From KBS-83 sp051025295 (GTDB lineage Bacteria; Acidobacteriota; Terriglobia; Terriglobales; Acidobacteriaceae), in assembly GCA_051025295.1 (NCBI GenBank), contig JBMGJV010000017.1: a DNA stretch of 64,000 bases; one strand, given 5' to 3'. The notes beneath the pieces were generated by a model that was given only the letters and a program-made list of their open reading frames with translations, ran no database searches and had not been told where the DNA came from. Of this stretch, positions 45,091 through 55,300 are shown piece by piece; position 1 is the first letter of the stretch; every line of letters begins with the position of its first letter. Position numbers and translations under genes: made by a program.

Positions 45091-47961
45091 TTAGGCGGGG
45101 AGCGGAGTCATGGCAAAGGCGGTCTGCACGCGGTCGCGGCCGGCATGCTTGGCTTCGTAGAGGGCCGCGTCGGCCTTGCTCAGGAGCGTCTCGATCGTCT
45201 CAGCAGGTGAGCTGTAGTTCACCAGTCCAAAGCTGCAGGTAACGCGCAACTCGGTGGTGCCCACGAGGAACGTCTCACTGCGAATGACACGGCGCAGTTG
45301 CTCGGCACGGGCGCGGGCGTCCATTGCTTCGCAGTTTGGCAGCACGATGACGAACTCTTCGCCGCCGTAGCGGCCGATCGTGTCATAGGGGCGCAGTTCC
45401 TGGGCTAGCCGCTGCGCCGCCTCGCGGAGCACCTGGTCGCCGGCCAGGTGGCCGTGTGTGTCGTTGATTGCCTTGAAGTGGTCGAAGTCGAGCAGGATGA
45501 GCGAGAGCGGTGACTGCGCACGCCGGGCTCGCTCGAGTTCGCGGCCCAGCGTCTCGACGAGCGAGGAGCGGTTCCACAGCCCGGTGAGGCCGTCGTGCGT
45601 GGCACGGTCATGCAGCTCCCTGGTGCGCTCCGCGACCAGAGCTTCGAGTTCGCGCTGTCGTTTGAGCAGCGATTGATGCCGCCACCTCCACAAGGATCCC
45701 GCCATGCCGGCGAGAGCGAAAGTGCCGGCGCTATAGAACCACCAGGTCTGCCACCACGGTGGCGTCATGGTGAATTGGAGCGTAATCGGGCTTGAATCCT
45801 TGTGGGTGTACCGATCGTGGGCGACGACCTGGAACGTGTACGCGCCCGCGGGCAGTTGCGGGTAGCGCGCCTGACCGGAGGTGGTGTAGACCCAGTCCTG
45901 GTCCTGCCCGCTGAGGCGGTAGCGATAGCAGATCGCGCCTTCATGCAGATACGAATTGGTGGCGAAGTGCAAGGTCAGCGGGGCACGCGTCCATGGGTAC
46001 GAGAGCGCCTGATCAACGGGGAGGTTCTCTCTGCCGAGCGCCATTGAGGTGACACGCAATCCCGGCGCGGGATGGAGAAGCACTCTCTCGGGATCGTTAA
46101 TGTGCGTCAAGCCGTTACTTGTGCCGATGTAGACGCTGCCGTCCTGCGCGGATAGGAAGCTGTACTGGTCGAGGTCGTTCCAGATGAGCCCGTCCTCCTG
46201 CGTGAAGCGCGACCAGTGCCGCCCGTTGAAGACGTCGATGCCGTGATCGCTGCCTGCCCAGATCCAGCCGCGGCTGTCGGAGGCAAGCAGGGTGACCGAG
46301 TTCGACGCCAGCGGTGAGCGTTCGACATGCTGGACCGCGACAACCTGATCACCCTGCAGCTTCAGGTGGGCGAGTCCCTTAAATACGCCGTTGATCCACA
46401 GATCACCGCCGCCATCGAAGACAAGCTCCATGGTGCGGCTGAAGAGCTCATGCTCGTTTGCCTGCACTTGCGTCCAGACGCCCTGGTGGAGGTGGAAGAG
46501 CCTGTCTGGCACCGCGGCGTAGCAATCGCCGGCGTTCCGGCAGAGGGCGCCATAGACCGGCTGGCCAGGAGGGAGCCCCGGAATGGGCAGCAACTCGATC
46601 TTTCCGGAGCGGCGCGTCACGGAAAAGAGACCTGCCTTGGTGGTGATCCAGAGCTCCTGCCCCGGACCGCGGAGAAGGTGCCAGATGCGACCGGGCGCAT
46701 GAATGCTGGCGGTCTTGCCACCAGGAGCGAGGGCCACAAGCTGATCGGGACTCTGCACTGCCCAGAGTGTGCGGTCGGCAGTGACGAGAGTCATGATCGC
46801 CTGACGCCCGCGCAGAGCGGGAGAGGTAAGCGTCTCGATGTGCCCGGCGTTCGGAAGCATCCGGTTCACGCCGCCATGAGTCGCGACGTAAATGTCGCCG
46901 TTTGGGGACTGACTGAGTCCCCAGATGAGCGAACTGCTGAGGCCGTCGGTGGTTGTCCAACTTTCGACGTTCCCGAGCCCGATCGTCTTCAGCAGGCCTT
47001 TGCCGGCAAGGCCGATCCAGATTGCTCCGTCGCGTGTGCTGCCGACGGAGACCGGCACCGCATCCGGAAATCCCTGCTGCCCGGTCAGCACGCGCCAGTC
47101 GCCCTTCTCCCAGACCAGCAGATCGTTTTTTCCCGGCATGAAGATGCGGCCGGCTGTGTCCTCGGCCAGAGAGGAGTAGCGAAGCTGGGTTGGATCCGCC
47201 GTTCCCGTGCCATCGCGGAGCAGGAAGCGATCGCCGCCGCGGGGCAGGTATAGAACATGATGCGTGCCGCGTACCCACAGGCCGCCGTCGTGGTCTGGCA
47301 GCATGCGCTCCCAATCGTCTTTCGGAACGCCTTGTGATTCGCGCCAACTGCGCAGCTTGCCATTCGTGACCGTGACCAGGCCATCGCCCGCCGCGAGCCA
47401 CAATCGTCCTGCCTGGTCCAGCCCGACGCTGCGGATCTCTTCGAAATCCTTCGGCAGCCCGAGCGCCTGTACCTGGTTCTCAGCCACCCACTCATCGCCC
47501 CGAGGGGTAAATGCGAGCAGCTCTCCCGCTTCAGTAACGGCTAGCATTCCATCCGCCAGCGGGGCCAAGGCATCCCGCTCCGGCAGGCGGACGCGGTTTG
47601 TGCCGTAGCGGACCTGGCGGAAGGTGGGCTCGTTTGCCGCGTCACCCACAAACAATCCGGCGGTGGTGCCGACCCAGAGACGGCCCGCATTGTCTTCCTT
47701 CAGAGCAATCACCTGCCCGATGCCACAGCTCTCTCCGAAGGGCTGAAAGCGCACGCCGTCGTAGCGGAACAGCCCATTTTCGGTGCCGACCCAGAGGGAA
47801 TCATCATGGGTCTGCAGAAGGATGCGGACGCCTAGATTGTCCAGGCCCTCGGCTTGCCCGTACTGGCGGAAGGACACACGCTGCGCGAGGCCGGGAAACA
47901 GGCTCAGCAGAGCCAGACCCTGGACGCACACGATCAGACCGAGCTTGCGCAGTTGTCCCAT
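45091..47961 (-). CDS. Periplasmic beta-propeller sensor diguanylate cyclase
   Basis: The product (956 residues from ATG 47961) has a signal peptide (LGLIVCVQGLALLSLFPGLAQ). Regulator-propeller repeats follow (SLWVGTENGLFRYDG, RLWVGTTAGLF, IWIGLAGKGLL, WIWAGSDHGIDVFNG, SVYIGTSNGLTHI), then a Y_Y_Y domain near residues 640-700, one membrane helix (WWFYSAGTFALAGMAGSLW), a short coiled coil and a GGDEF domain. The active site is GGEEF at 866-870, with inhibitory site RxxD (RPYD) five residues before it. It makes cyclic di-GMP in response to an unknown periplasmic signal. The start is uncertain, as no Shine-Dalgarno is present. It is divergent from the GH42 gene, so a glycan signal is possible. 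Confidence 0.93.
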   Translation of the reverse strand: MGQLRKLGLIVCVQGLALLSLFPGLAQRVSFRQYGQAEGLDNLGVRILLQTHDDSLWVGTENGLFRYDGVRFQPFGESCGIGQVIALKEDNAGRLWVGTTAGLFVGDAANEPTFRQVRYGTNRVRLPERDALAPLADGMLAVTEAGELLAFTPRGDEWVAENQVQALGLPKDFEEIRSVGLDQAGRLWLAAGDGLVTVTNGKLRSWRESQGVPKDDWERMLPDHDGGLWVRGTHHVLYLPRGGDRFLLRDGTGTADPTQLRYSSLAEDTAGRIFMPGKNDLLVWEKGDWRVLTGQQGFPDAVPVSVGSTRDGAIWIGLAGKGLLKTIGLGNVESWTTTDGLSSSLIWGLSQSPNGDIYVATHGGVNRMLPNAGHIETLTSPALRGRQAIMTLVTADRTLWAVQSPDQLVALAPGGKTASIHAPGRIWHLLRGPGQELWITTKAGLFSVTRRSGKIELLPIPGLPPGQPVYGALCRNAGDCYAAVPDRLFHLHQGVWTQVQANEHELFSRTMELVFDGGGDLWINGVFKGLAHLKLQGDQVVAVQHVERSPLASNSVTLLASDSRGWIWAGSDHGIDVFNGRHWSRFTQEDGLIWNDLDQYSFLSAQDGSVYIGTSNGLTHINDPERVLLHPAPGLRVTSMALGRENLPVDQALSYPWTRAPLTLHFATNSYLHEGAICYRYRLSGQDQDWVYTTSGQARYPQLPAGAYTFQVVAHDRYTHKDSSPITLQFTMTPPWWQTWWFYSAGTFALAGMAGSLWRWRHQSLLKRQRELEALVAERTRELHDRATHDGLTGLWNRSSLVETLGRELERARRAQSPLSLILLDFDHFKAINDTHGHLAGDQVLREAAQRLAQELRPYDTIGRYGGEEFVIVLPNCEAMDARARAEQLRRVIRSETFLVGTTELRVTCSFGLVNYSSPAETIETLLSKADAALYEAKHAGRDRVQTAFAMTPLPA

Positions 47962-48250
47962 CAGGAGGTTTATCGACAGAAGGTAAGGAGATCTGCGATT
48001 ACTTTTGGCACGGGCGCGCCGGGGTGTTTTGTGATGGCTGCGAGGGCTGGCGTCGGCACGCCCGGCAGACTGAGGCATTGTCTCCGTGTCGGCGTGGGCC
48101 GCTGGTTGACTGGCCAGGCGGTGTCGGGGCGCAGAAAACGGTTTCGTTGGACTGGCCCGCTTGCTGAGGAGCAAGATGGCTGCTCATGTCGGGTGGCTCC
48201 GCGCCGCCAGGCATTCACTTCTACAGGTGACGAGGCCGGGTTTGTCTGTA

Positions 48251-50401
48251 ATGCGCGATAGCCAATCTTTTCTGCGGAGCCACAGGACGCCCCGCTCGAT
48301 TCTTGCTGCTCTCCTTTGTTGCACCACTGTGGGGGTGGCCCAGGCTCCGCCGCCAGCGGCGCCGGTTCCGGGACCGACCGAGATACTGTATGGGGCGGCC
48401 TACTACAGCGAATACGAGCCGTACGACCGACTGGACCAGGACATCGCCCTGATGAAGAAGGCCGGGCTGAACGTGGTCCGGATGGGCGAGTCCACGTGGA
48501 GCCTGTGGGAGCCGCGGGACGGTCAGTTCGAGTACGCGTGGATGGATCGCGTGGTCGATGCCATGGGTAAGGCCGGGATCAAAGTCATCATGGGCACGCC
48601 GACTTACTCAATCCCGACGTGGCTTTATCACGAGCACCCAGAGATTCTGGTGCGCCCGCTCGGCGGCGGTCAGTCGTACTACGGCATGCGACAGAACATG
48701 GACACGGATAACGCGGATTATCGCCGCTACTCGCAGCGCGTGATCGTGAACATGGTCGAGCACTACAAGAACAATCCCAATGTGATTGGCTGGCAGCTCG
48801 ACAACGAGACAGCCTCGTACAACGCGGCGAATCCCGATGTAGTGGATGGATTCTTTCGCTACCTGAAGAAGAAATATGTCACCACCGATGAGCTGAATCG
48901 CCGCTGGTTTCTGAACTACTGGGGCGAGGACGTGAACGGCTGGGAGAACATGCCGGGACCGGACAAGCCGCAGAGCACGGCCTACAAGCTCGAGTGGTCG
49001 CGCTGGGAGCAGATGCGGGTGACGGACTTCCTGGGCTGGCAGGCTGACCTGGTGCGGCAACACCGCGGGGCTCGGCAGTTCGTCACGACCGACTACGGCG
49101 GCATGATGAAAAGCGACGTGAACGAGTACGAGGTCGCGCGACATCTCGATGTTGTGGCTGACAATATCTATCACCCCACGCAGGACCGGATGGATGGTTG
49201 GCAGCAGGCGATCCAGGGCGATTACAGCCGCTCGCTGCAGCATGCGAATTTTCTAGTCACCGAGACGAACGCGCAGACCACGGACTGGAGCTCGTCTTTC
49301 CAGTACCCGCCTTATGACGGGCAGCTCCGGCTGGATGTGTACACGCATCTGTCGAACGGTGCCAACATGGTCGAGTACTGGCACTGGGCCACTATCCACA
49401 GCGGGCAGGAGACGTACTGGAAGGGCGTGCTGTCGCACGATCTGGAGCCGAATCGCGCGTACGCTGAGGTGTCGCGCACCGGCAACGAGCTGAAGCGGAT
49501 CGCGCCGGAGCTGGCGAACCTGAAGCTCGCGAATGACGTCGCGATTCTGTGGAGCTCCGATTCGCTGAACGCGCTGACGTTCATGCCGATCCGGCTCGCG
49601 GACGAGCGCAATCAGTGGGGGCAGGAGCAGGCCGACTACACGCTCGTCGCGAACCAGATGCATCGCGCGCTGTACGACCTGCATGTCGGTACGGACTTCG
49701 TCTTTCCGCAGGACGCGGACTTCTCACGCTACAAGCTGCTGATTGTGCCGCCGCTTTACATTGCGGACGATGCGCTGCTGAACAAGATCTCCGCGTATGT
49801 GAAGAACGGGGGCCACGTGCTGATGGCGTTCAAGAGCGGATTCGCGAATGAGGATTCAGCAGTGCGCTGGGTGAAGGCGCCGGGACCGCTGCATGAGGCG
49901 GCCGGATTCACGTATCAGGAGTTTTCGAACCTGGCGCAGCCGCTGAAGCTGAAGGGGAATCCGTTCGGGGTGGGCGATGCCGATAACACGGTCAGTCGCT
50001 GGGCGGAATTTCTGATGACTGACCATGCCGAACCGCTGGCCTGGTATGACCATCCATTCTTCGGCAAGTGGCCGGCGGTGACGCGGAACCATTACGGCTC
50101 GGGTAGCTTGACCTATGAGGGCACGTATCTTTCGGCAGCGTTGCAGAAGAGCGTGACAGAAGGCGCACTGAAGGATGCGGGCATCGCGCAAGTCGATCAG
50201 GCGTTGCCGGCCAGTGTGCACGCGCGCCATGGCGTGAACGGCAACGGGAAGCACATTGACTACTACCTGAACAACTCGAGCGAGCCGCAGAGCTTTGCGT
50301 ATCCGGTGAACGGCGGCACAGATTTGCCGACGGGCAAGAAGATTGCCAAGGGTGCGAATGTGACGGTCGGGCCGTGGGATGTGTTGATCGTGGAGGAGTG
50401 A
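48251..50401 (+). CDS. Secreted GH42 beta-galactosidase
   Basis: The 716-residue enzyme has a signal peptide (RSILAALLCCTTVGVAQA) and the GH42 TIM-barrel. GAAYYSEYEPYDRLDQDIAL (given in part) opens the barrel, Glu186 in WQLDNET is the likely acid/base, and Glu338 in NFLVTETNAQ the nucleophile. A glutamine-amidotransferase-like trimerisation domain and a small C-terminal beta domain follow. It removes terminal beta-galactose from oligosaccharides, probably in the periplasm. I use ATG 48251 over 48161 because it places the signal peptide at the start. Confidence 0.93.
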   Translation: MRDSQSFLRSHRTPRSILAALLCCTTVGVAQAPPPAAPVPGPTEILYGAAYYSEYEPYDRLDQDIALMKKAGLNVVRMGESTWSLWEPRDGQFEYAWMDRVVDAMGKAGIKVIMGTPTYSIPTWLYHEHPEILVRPLGGGQSYYGMRQNMDTDNADYRRYSQRVIVNMVEHYKNNPNVIGWQLDNETASYNAANPDVVDGFFRYLKKKYVTTDELNRRWFLNYWGEDVNGWENMPGPDKPQSTAYKLEWSRWEQMRVTDFLGWQADLVRQHRGARQFVTTDYGGMMKSDVNEYEVARHLDVVADNIYHPTQDRMDGWQQAIQGDYSRSLQHANFLVTETNAQTTDWSSSFQYPPYDGQLRLDVYTHLSNGANMVEYWHWATIHSGQETYWKGVLSHDLEPNRAYAEVSRTGNELKRIAPELANLKLANDVAILWSSDSLNALTFMPIRLADERNQWGQEQADYTLVANQMHRALYDLHVGTDFVFPQDADFSRYKLLIVPPLYIADDALLNKISAYVKNGGHVLMAFKSGFANEDSAVRWVKAPGPLHEAAGFTYQEFSNLAQPLKLKGNPFGVGDADNTVSRWAEFLMTDHAEPLAWYDHPFFGKWPAVTRNHYGSGSLTYEGTYLSAALQKSVTEGALKDAGIAQVDQALPASVHARHGVNGNGKHIDYYLNNSSEPQSFAYPVNGGTDLPTGKKIAKGANVTVGPWDVLIVEE

Positions 50402-50500
50402 TCCTCCACGGCATCGCCTAAGATTGGAGAGGGCTGACGGACAGACTCGTCCAGCGACACATCTCACGTAACACGCGACCCACGATCAACCAGGAGCACT

Positions 50501-50929
50501 ATGGACCGGAAAGCAACAGCGGAATGGCACGGCGGGCTGAAGGACGGCAACGGCAAGATCTCGAGCGACAGTGGCGTGCTGAAGGACGCGCAATACTCAT
50601 TCAGCACGCGGTTTGAGAACGGCATAGGGACGAACCCGGAAGAGCTGATCGCGGCAGCCCACGCCGGCTGCTTCACGATGGCGCTGAGCGCCCAGTTGAG
50701 CAACGCGGGGCTGAAGCCGGAGTCGATCGACACCACGGCCGCCGTCACCCTGGGCCGCAAGGATGAGAAGCCGACCATCACGCACATCAAGCTGACTACG
50801 CGCGCGAAGGTGCCAGGGGCGGATGCGGCAGCGTTCGACAAGGCAGCGCAGGAAGCAAAGTCGGGCTGCCCGATCTCGCGCCTGTTCGCGGGCAACACGG
50901 AGATCACCCTCGACGCGACGCTCGTCTAG
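50501..50929 (+). CDS. osmC: OsmC-family organic hydroperoxide reductase
   Basis: The 142-residue enzyme reduces organic hydroperoxides with two cysteines: one in ELIAAAHAGCFTMALSAQ near residue 57 and one in KSGCPISRLF near residue 126. It is similar in size to E. coli OsmC. CAGGAGC lies a few nt before the ATG. With the catalase and Bcp-type peroxiredoxin it forms part of the peroxide defence seen in this window. Confidence 0.95.
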   Translation: MDRKATAEWHGGLKDGNGKISSDSGVLKDAQYSFSTRFENGIGTNPEELIAAAHAGCFTMALSAQLSNAGLKPESIDTTAAVTLGRKDEKPTITHIKLTTRAKVPGADAAAFDKAAQEAKSGCPISRLFAGNTEITLDATLV

Positions 50930-50949
50930 CGACCGCAACCACACAGCAA

Positions 50950-50983
50950 AAGCGCCGTGCCAACACTAAGGGGTACGGCGCTT
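50950..50983. terminator. Bidirectional hairpin between osmC and the DHp-like gene
   Basis: A 9-bp stem (AAGCGCCGT / ACGGCGCTT) has a 16-nt loop and lies between two converging genes. The A run on its left side gives a T run for the minus-strand transcript. Confidence 0.7.
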
Positions 50984-51002
50984 GGCATTTGTTTGAGAGG
51001 CT

Positions 51003-51257
51003 TCAGGAGCGGGCGCGGACGAAGTCACGCATCTGCCTGTTCAGGTCGGCGGCCTGGCGCAGTCCGGTGTCGAGCAGCTTCATCCATTCCTTTGCCTGAT
51101 CGCTGAGCTCGGTCATGTTCACCAGGTAGCTCGCCTGCACGATGATCTCGAGCGCGTTGTTGATGTCGTGCGTGATGCGCCGGATCTCTTTTGCGTCGTC
51201 CGGGGTCAGGTGACTGGAACCGCCGTGGTCAGTGGTCTGTTCTGCTGCTTCGGCCAT
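51003..51257 (-). CDS. Stand-alone histidine-kinase dimerisation-like protein
   Basis: The 84-residue protein is mostly one helical hairpin. The segment KEIRRITHDINNALEIIVQA resembles the H-box of HisKA-type kinases (HDxNN), and a second helix covers WMKLLDTGLRQAADLNRQM. There is no ATPase domain. It could be a phosphotransfer or dimerisation module, or the remnant of a larger kinase. ATG 51257 is preferred over 51311 because TAAACT lies 8 nt upstream. Confidence 0.7.
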   Translation of the reverse strand: MAEAAEQTTDHGGSSHLTPDDAKEIRRITHDINNALEIIVQASYLVNMTELSDQAKEWMKLLDTGLRQAADLNRQMRDFVRARS

Positions 51258-51265
51258 ATTGCTGT

Positions 51266-51271
51266 AGTTTA
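51266..51271 (-). promoter_or_regulatory. Candidate -10 box of the DHp-like gene
   Basis: TAAACT on the minus strand ends 8 nt before the ATG at 51257. Confidence 0.45.
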
Positions 51272-51375
51272 CAAGGGCTGGACAGCGTGCCCTGCTTGTA
51301 ACGTTTGACATTCCCCAGGTGCTTTGCGAGACTCGTTGTTACTGCCCGTCCAGCACCTGCTGGACCGATCCACGT

Positions 51376-51462
51376 GCCGAAGTGGCGGAATTGGCAGACG
51401 CGCATGGTTCAGGTCCATGTACTCGCAAGGGTGTGGGGGTTCGAGTCCCTTCTTCGGCACCA
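51376..51462 (+). tRNA. tRNA-Leu (CAG)
   Basis: Class II tRNA of 87 nt with a long variable arm. Acceptor GCCGAAG / CTTCGGC, anticodon stem CATGG / CCATG around TTCAGGT gives anticodon CAG, and the T arm carries GTTCGAGTC. The 3' CCA is encoded. Confidence 0.96.
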
Positions 51463-51617
51463 GCTTCTCTCTGTAACTCTCCTCTGATTTTCAGGATGCG
51501 GCCTGATCGGGTTCGGTATGAGTGGTTCGGCGTGACCGCCGTTCGCGAGTACCTTGATGCCTATCCGCCGCTTCACCTGGTTCACCGTCGCGTCACGATT
51601 GCGATAGGCTGACATGC

Positions 51618-51788
51618 ATGCTTCCACCGCAGCAGCCTGCCACTTCTCCCGACATGCAGCCGCAGCCAGCAGCCGATGCCGCGATCTGCACGTGGTGCCC
51701 CAACTGCGCGGCGCGGCTCGAGAGCAGCCGCTGCAAGCTACTGTGCCGTGACTGCGGCTACTACATGAGCTGCGCCGACTACTACTGA
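51618..51788 (+). CDS. 56-residue double zinc-ribbon microprotein
   Basis: The short gene encodes a Pro/Gln-rich start and then a compact Cys-rich part: ICTWCPNCAARLESSRCKL, LCRDCGYYMSCADYY. Eight cysteines, including CxxCxxC and CxxC groups, can hold one or two zinc ions. The CPNC/CRDCGYYMSC pattern is familiar, from memory, from short acidobacterial zinc-ribbon proteins with no assigned role. Dense cysteine conservation and a clean stop support a real gene despite its size. Confidence 0.8.
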   Translation: MLPPQQPATSPDMQPQPAADAAICTWCPNCAARLESSRCKLLCRDCGYYMSCADYY

Positions 51789-51850
51789 CCCGCGACGTTT
51801 TATTCTGGAGCAAGCAGCCGAGCTTCACTACTGCTTCCGAGGGCCCCGAC

Positions 51851-52261
51851 ATGTCTGATCAGCGTCTGCTGCCATCTGCCGTTTGGACGTCCGCATTCTG
51901 GTCGGGCGCGTTGTGCGGTGTCGCCGCGATCTGGATCGCGGAAGAGTTGCGCCGCCGCCGTTCCGTTCCCCGGCTTTGGCTGGTGCACGATGCGTCGCGC
52001 GACCCCGGCTCGGCGCGGGCCATTCCGCTAAAGCGGGATGCCGGCGCGGGCGATCCAGCGTGGCTGACGCCGCCGCGCGCCGGCTCGCCGCATCCGTTCG
52101 AGCGGCCGGGTGGCGCTCCCGGGGGCAGCACTGCGCCGGAGATGCAGGAGACGCCGGACCGGCCAGAGCAGTTCATGGGGCACCACGATCCGGCAGAGCC
52201 CGTTCAATCGGCCATGCGGACTCACGTGGAGCCGCCGGACGAAGACACAAATCGTTCTTAA
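51851..52261 (+). CDS. Membrane-anchored protein with disordered tail
   Basis: The 136-residue protein has one hydrophobic segment (AFWSGALCGVAAIWIAEEL) and then a basic patch (RRRRS). The C-terminal two thirds are rich in Pro, Gly and Asp and probably disordered. Function is unknown. Frame quality is acceptable, but no ribosome site is seen, so confidence is moderate. Confidence 0.55.
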   Translation: MSDQRLLPSAVWTSAFWSGALCGVAAIWIAEELRRRRSVPRLWLVHDASRDPGSARAIPLKRDAGAGDPAWLTPPRAGSPHPFERPGGAPGGSTAPEMQETPDRPEQFMGHHDPAEPVQSAMRTHVEPPDEDTNRS

Positions 52262-52391
52262 GCTGGTTCGTTTAGACACAAGACTTGACGGCTCGCTTAC
52301 AATTGGCGTCGCCTTTGGGCTGGCGACCTTCCCGGTCTGAACACCAATAAGGGAACGTCACCATACCCTTCTGCCCTTTACGGAGATTGCC

Positions 52392-55300
52392 TTGCGAAAC
52401 CTTCGAATGCCTGTATGCGCTGCGGCTCTGGCCCTTCTACCCCTCTCTCTTTCTGCTCAGCTTTTTGAGCTGAATCATGGCCACGCGATGGAAACCGGCC
52501 TGAACCCGCAGGAAGAGGCGACGATGCGACGCCTGGACAGCCTGAACACGTTGCCCGGCGGCCCGTGGCGCTTCAAGGCAGGCGATGTGCCGCATGGGGA
52601 AGACCCGGCGCTGGACGACAGCAGTTGGAAGACAGTGGAGCCCGGCACCGATGCGCCTACCGAGGCGGTCTGGTACCGGCGCGTCATCGAAGTGCCGCAG
52701 ACGCTGAACGGTTACGACTTGACGGGTGCGCGTGTGTCCTTCCGCTTCCGCGCGTACGCCAATGGGCCGATGCCGGAGATCATTTACTACAACGGCCGTC
52801 GCGTCGCGCTCGGTGATGACCTAGAGCCGATCACGCTCTTCGACGATGCCAAGCCCGGCGACAAGGTGCTGGTCGCGGTCAAACTGCTGCCGACGGTGGA
52901 TCAGAAGCGCTTCGCGGGTGTCGATCTTAAGATCGAGTTCTCCTCCAAGCGGCCCAGCCCGCTCGACTTCGAAACAGAAGCCCTGACCGCCGCGACCCTG
53001 ATCCCGACACTCTCGAAGAATGTGAGCGGTGATCAGCAGTCGCTTGCGGGCGCGATCGGCGCCATCAACATGGGCGCGCTCGACAAGAAGGATCAGCAGG
53101 CGTTCGACGCGTCGCTGCGCGAGGCACAGCAGAAGCTGGAAGCTGTGAAGCCCACGCTGCAGCAGGCGAATATGCACCTGACGGGCAATTCACATATCGA
53201 CGCCGCGTGGCTCTGGCCCTGGACAGAGACCGTGGATGTGGTGAAGCGGACCTTCGGAACCGCAGCGCAGTTGATGAACGAGTACCCGACCTACACGTAC
53301 ACGCAGTCCGCTGCGCAGTACAACCAGTGGGTCGCCGACAAGTATCCGGAGCTGAATGAACAGATCCGCAAGCGCATCCAGGAAGGGCGCTGGGAGCTGG
53401 TGGGCGGCATGTGGATCGAGCCGGACCTGAATATGCCGGATGGTGAATCGCTGGTCCGTCAGCTGCTGGTGGGGCAATCGACGTTCCAGAAGCTCTATGG
53501 CACGACAACGCGCATCGGCTGGAATCCTGACTCGTTCGGTTACACATGGCAACTGCCGCAGATCTATAAGCGCTCCGGAGTGGACTACTTCGTCACGCAG
53601 AAGATGACGTGGAACGACACCAATCAACTGCCGCTGAAGCTGTTCTGGTGGGAGTCTCCCGACGGGAGCAAGGTGCTCACCTACTTCCCGCATGACTATG
53701 CAAACAGCGATTTGAATCCAGTGCGCCTGGCCCGCAACATGGTGGAAGCGCGGCAGCGTGCGAACGGCATCACCAATGTGCTGGATCTGTTCGGCGTCGG
53801 CGACCACGGCGGCGGCCCAACCCGCGCCATGCTGGACGAAGGGCTGCACTGGATGGAGCCGGGCAAGGTGGTGCCGCGCTCGGAGTTCGGCACAGCGCAA
53901 CCGTACTTTACGGCGATGGAGAAGCAGATCGCTCCCGACTCGCCCACCTGGAACTACGAGACGCTCGCCAGCGGCGATCACAAGCTAGCCGAACCACCGG
54001 CGGGCGAGATCACCATTCCGACCTGGAAAGATGAACTCTATCTCGAATACCACCGCGGCGTGTTCACCACGCAGGCTGACCACAAGCGCAACATGCGCGA
54101 TAGCGAAGAGTGGGTGCTGAACGCGGAGAAGTATGCCTCGCTCGCGTGGCTTGATGGGCGCGAGTATCCCGCGACCGAACTGACCGATGCATGGAAGCAC
54201 GTGACGTTCAACCAGTTCCATGACCTTGCTGCCGGCTCGGGCATTGGCGTGATTTACCGCGAGGCACAGAAGGACTACAACCAGGTCCACTGGTCTACCG
54301 ACGAGATCTCGACCAAGTCGCTCAAAACTGTGGCGGCGCGTGTCGACACACGCGCAACCGCAGGTGGTGTGCCTGTCCTGGTGGTGAACCCGCTGGCCTG
54401 GCAGCGCAACGGCCTTGTTGAGGTCGAGGTGCAGATGCCTTCGGCAGCTGCCGAAGGCGTCTCGATCGTCACGGACAAGGGACGTGTGCTGCCTTCAGAG
54501 GTTCTGCACAGCGATAAGGCGACGGGTACGTACCGGTTGCTGGTACGTACCGAGGATGTTCCGTCGATGGGCTACCAGGTGCTGCGGGCAGTGCCAGGAC
54601 GCAGGACGTTCCCGACCGATCTGAAGGCCAGCGGCACCACCATTGAGAACGCCGCGTTGCGTGTCACTGTCGATGCGACGACTGGCTGCATGACCTCGTT
54701 GTTCGATAAGCAGCACAACTACGAGACGCTCGCCGCCGGCGCCTGCGGCGACGAACTGCAGGCCTTCAAGGACACGCCGAAAGACTACGACGCGTGGAAC
54801 ATCGACCCCGGCACACTGGATCAACCACCGACGACACTGCACACCGTGGAATCGGTGAAGCTGGTGGACCAGGGACCGCTGCGGGCGACGCTCCGCATCA
54901 CCCGCACTTGGCAGAGTTCGCACTTTGTCCAGGACATCTCGCTCTACGATGGAGGGCACAGCGTTGAGGTCGGCAATGACATCGACTGGCACGAGACGCA
55001 TGTGCTGCTGAAGGTATCGTTCCCGCTGGCAGCGACTGCACCAATGGCCACGTACGAGATTCCGTACGGCACGATCGAGCGCCCGACCACGCGCAACAAC
55101 AGCGTCGAGAAGGCGAAGTTCGAAGTGCCGGCGCTCCGCTGGGCCGATCTTGGCGACAAGGAACATGGGCTCACGCTGATCAACGAGTCGAAGTATGGCT
55201 ATGACGCGGTGGGCAACCAGCTTCGCCTGACGCTGCTGCGCTCGCCCATCTGGCCCGATCCGGATGCAGACCGCGAGCGGCATCACTTCCGCTTCCAGCT

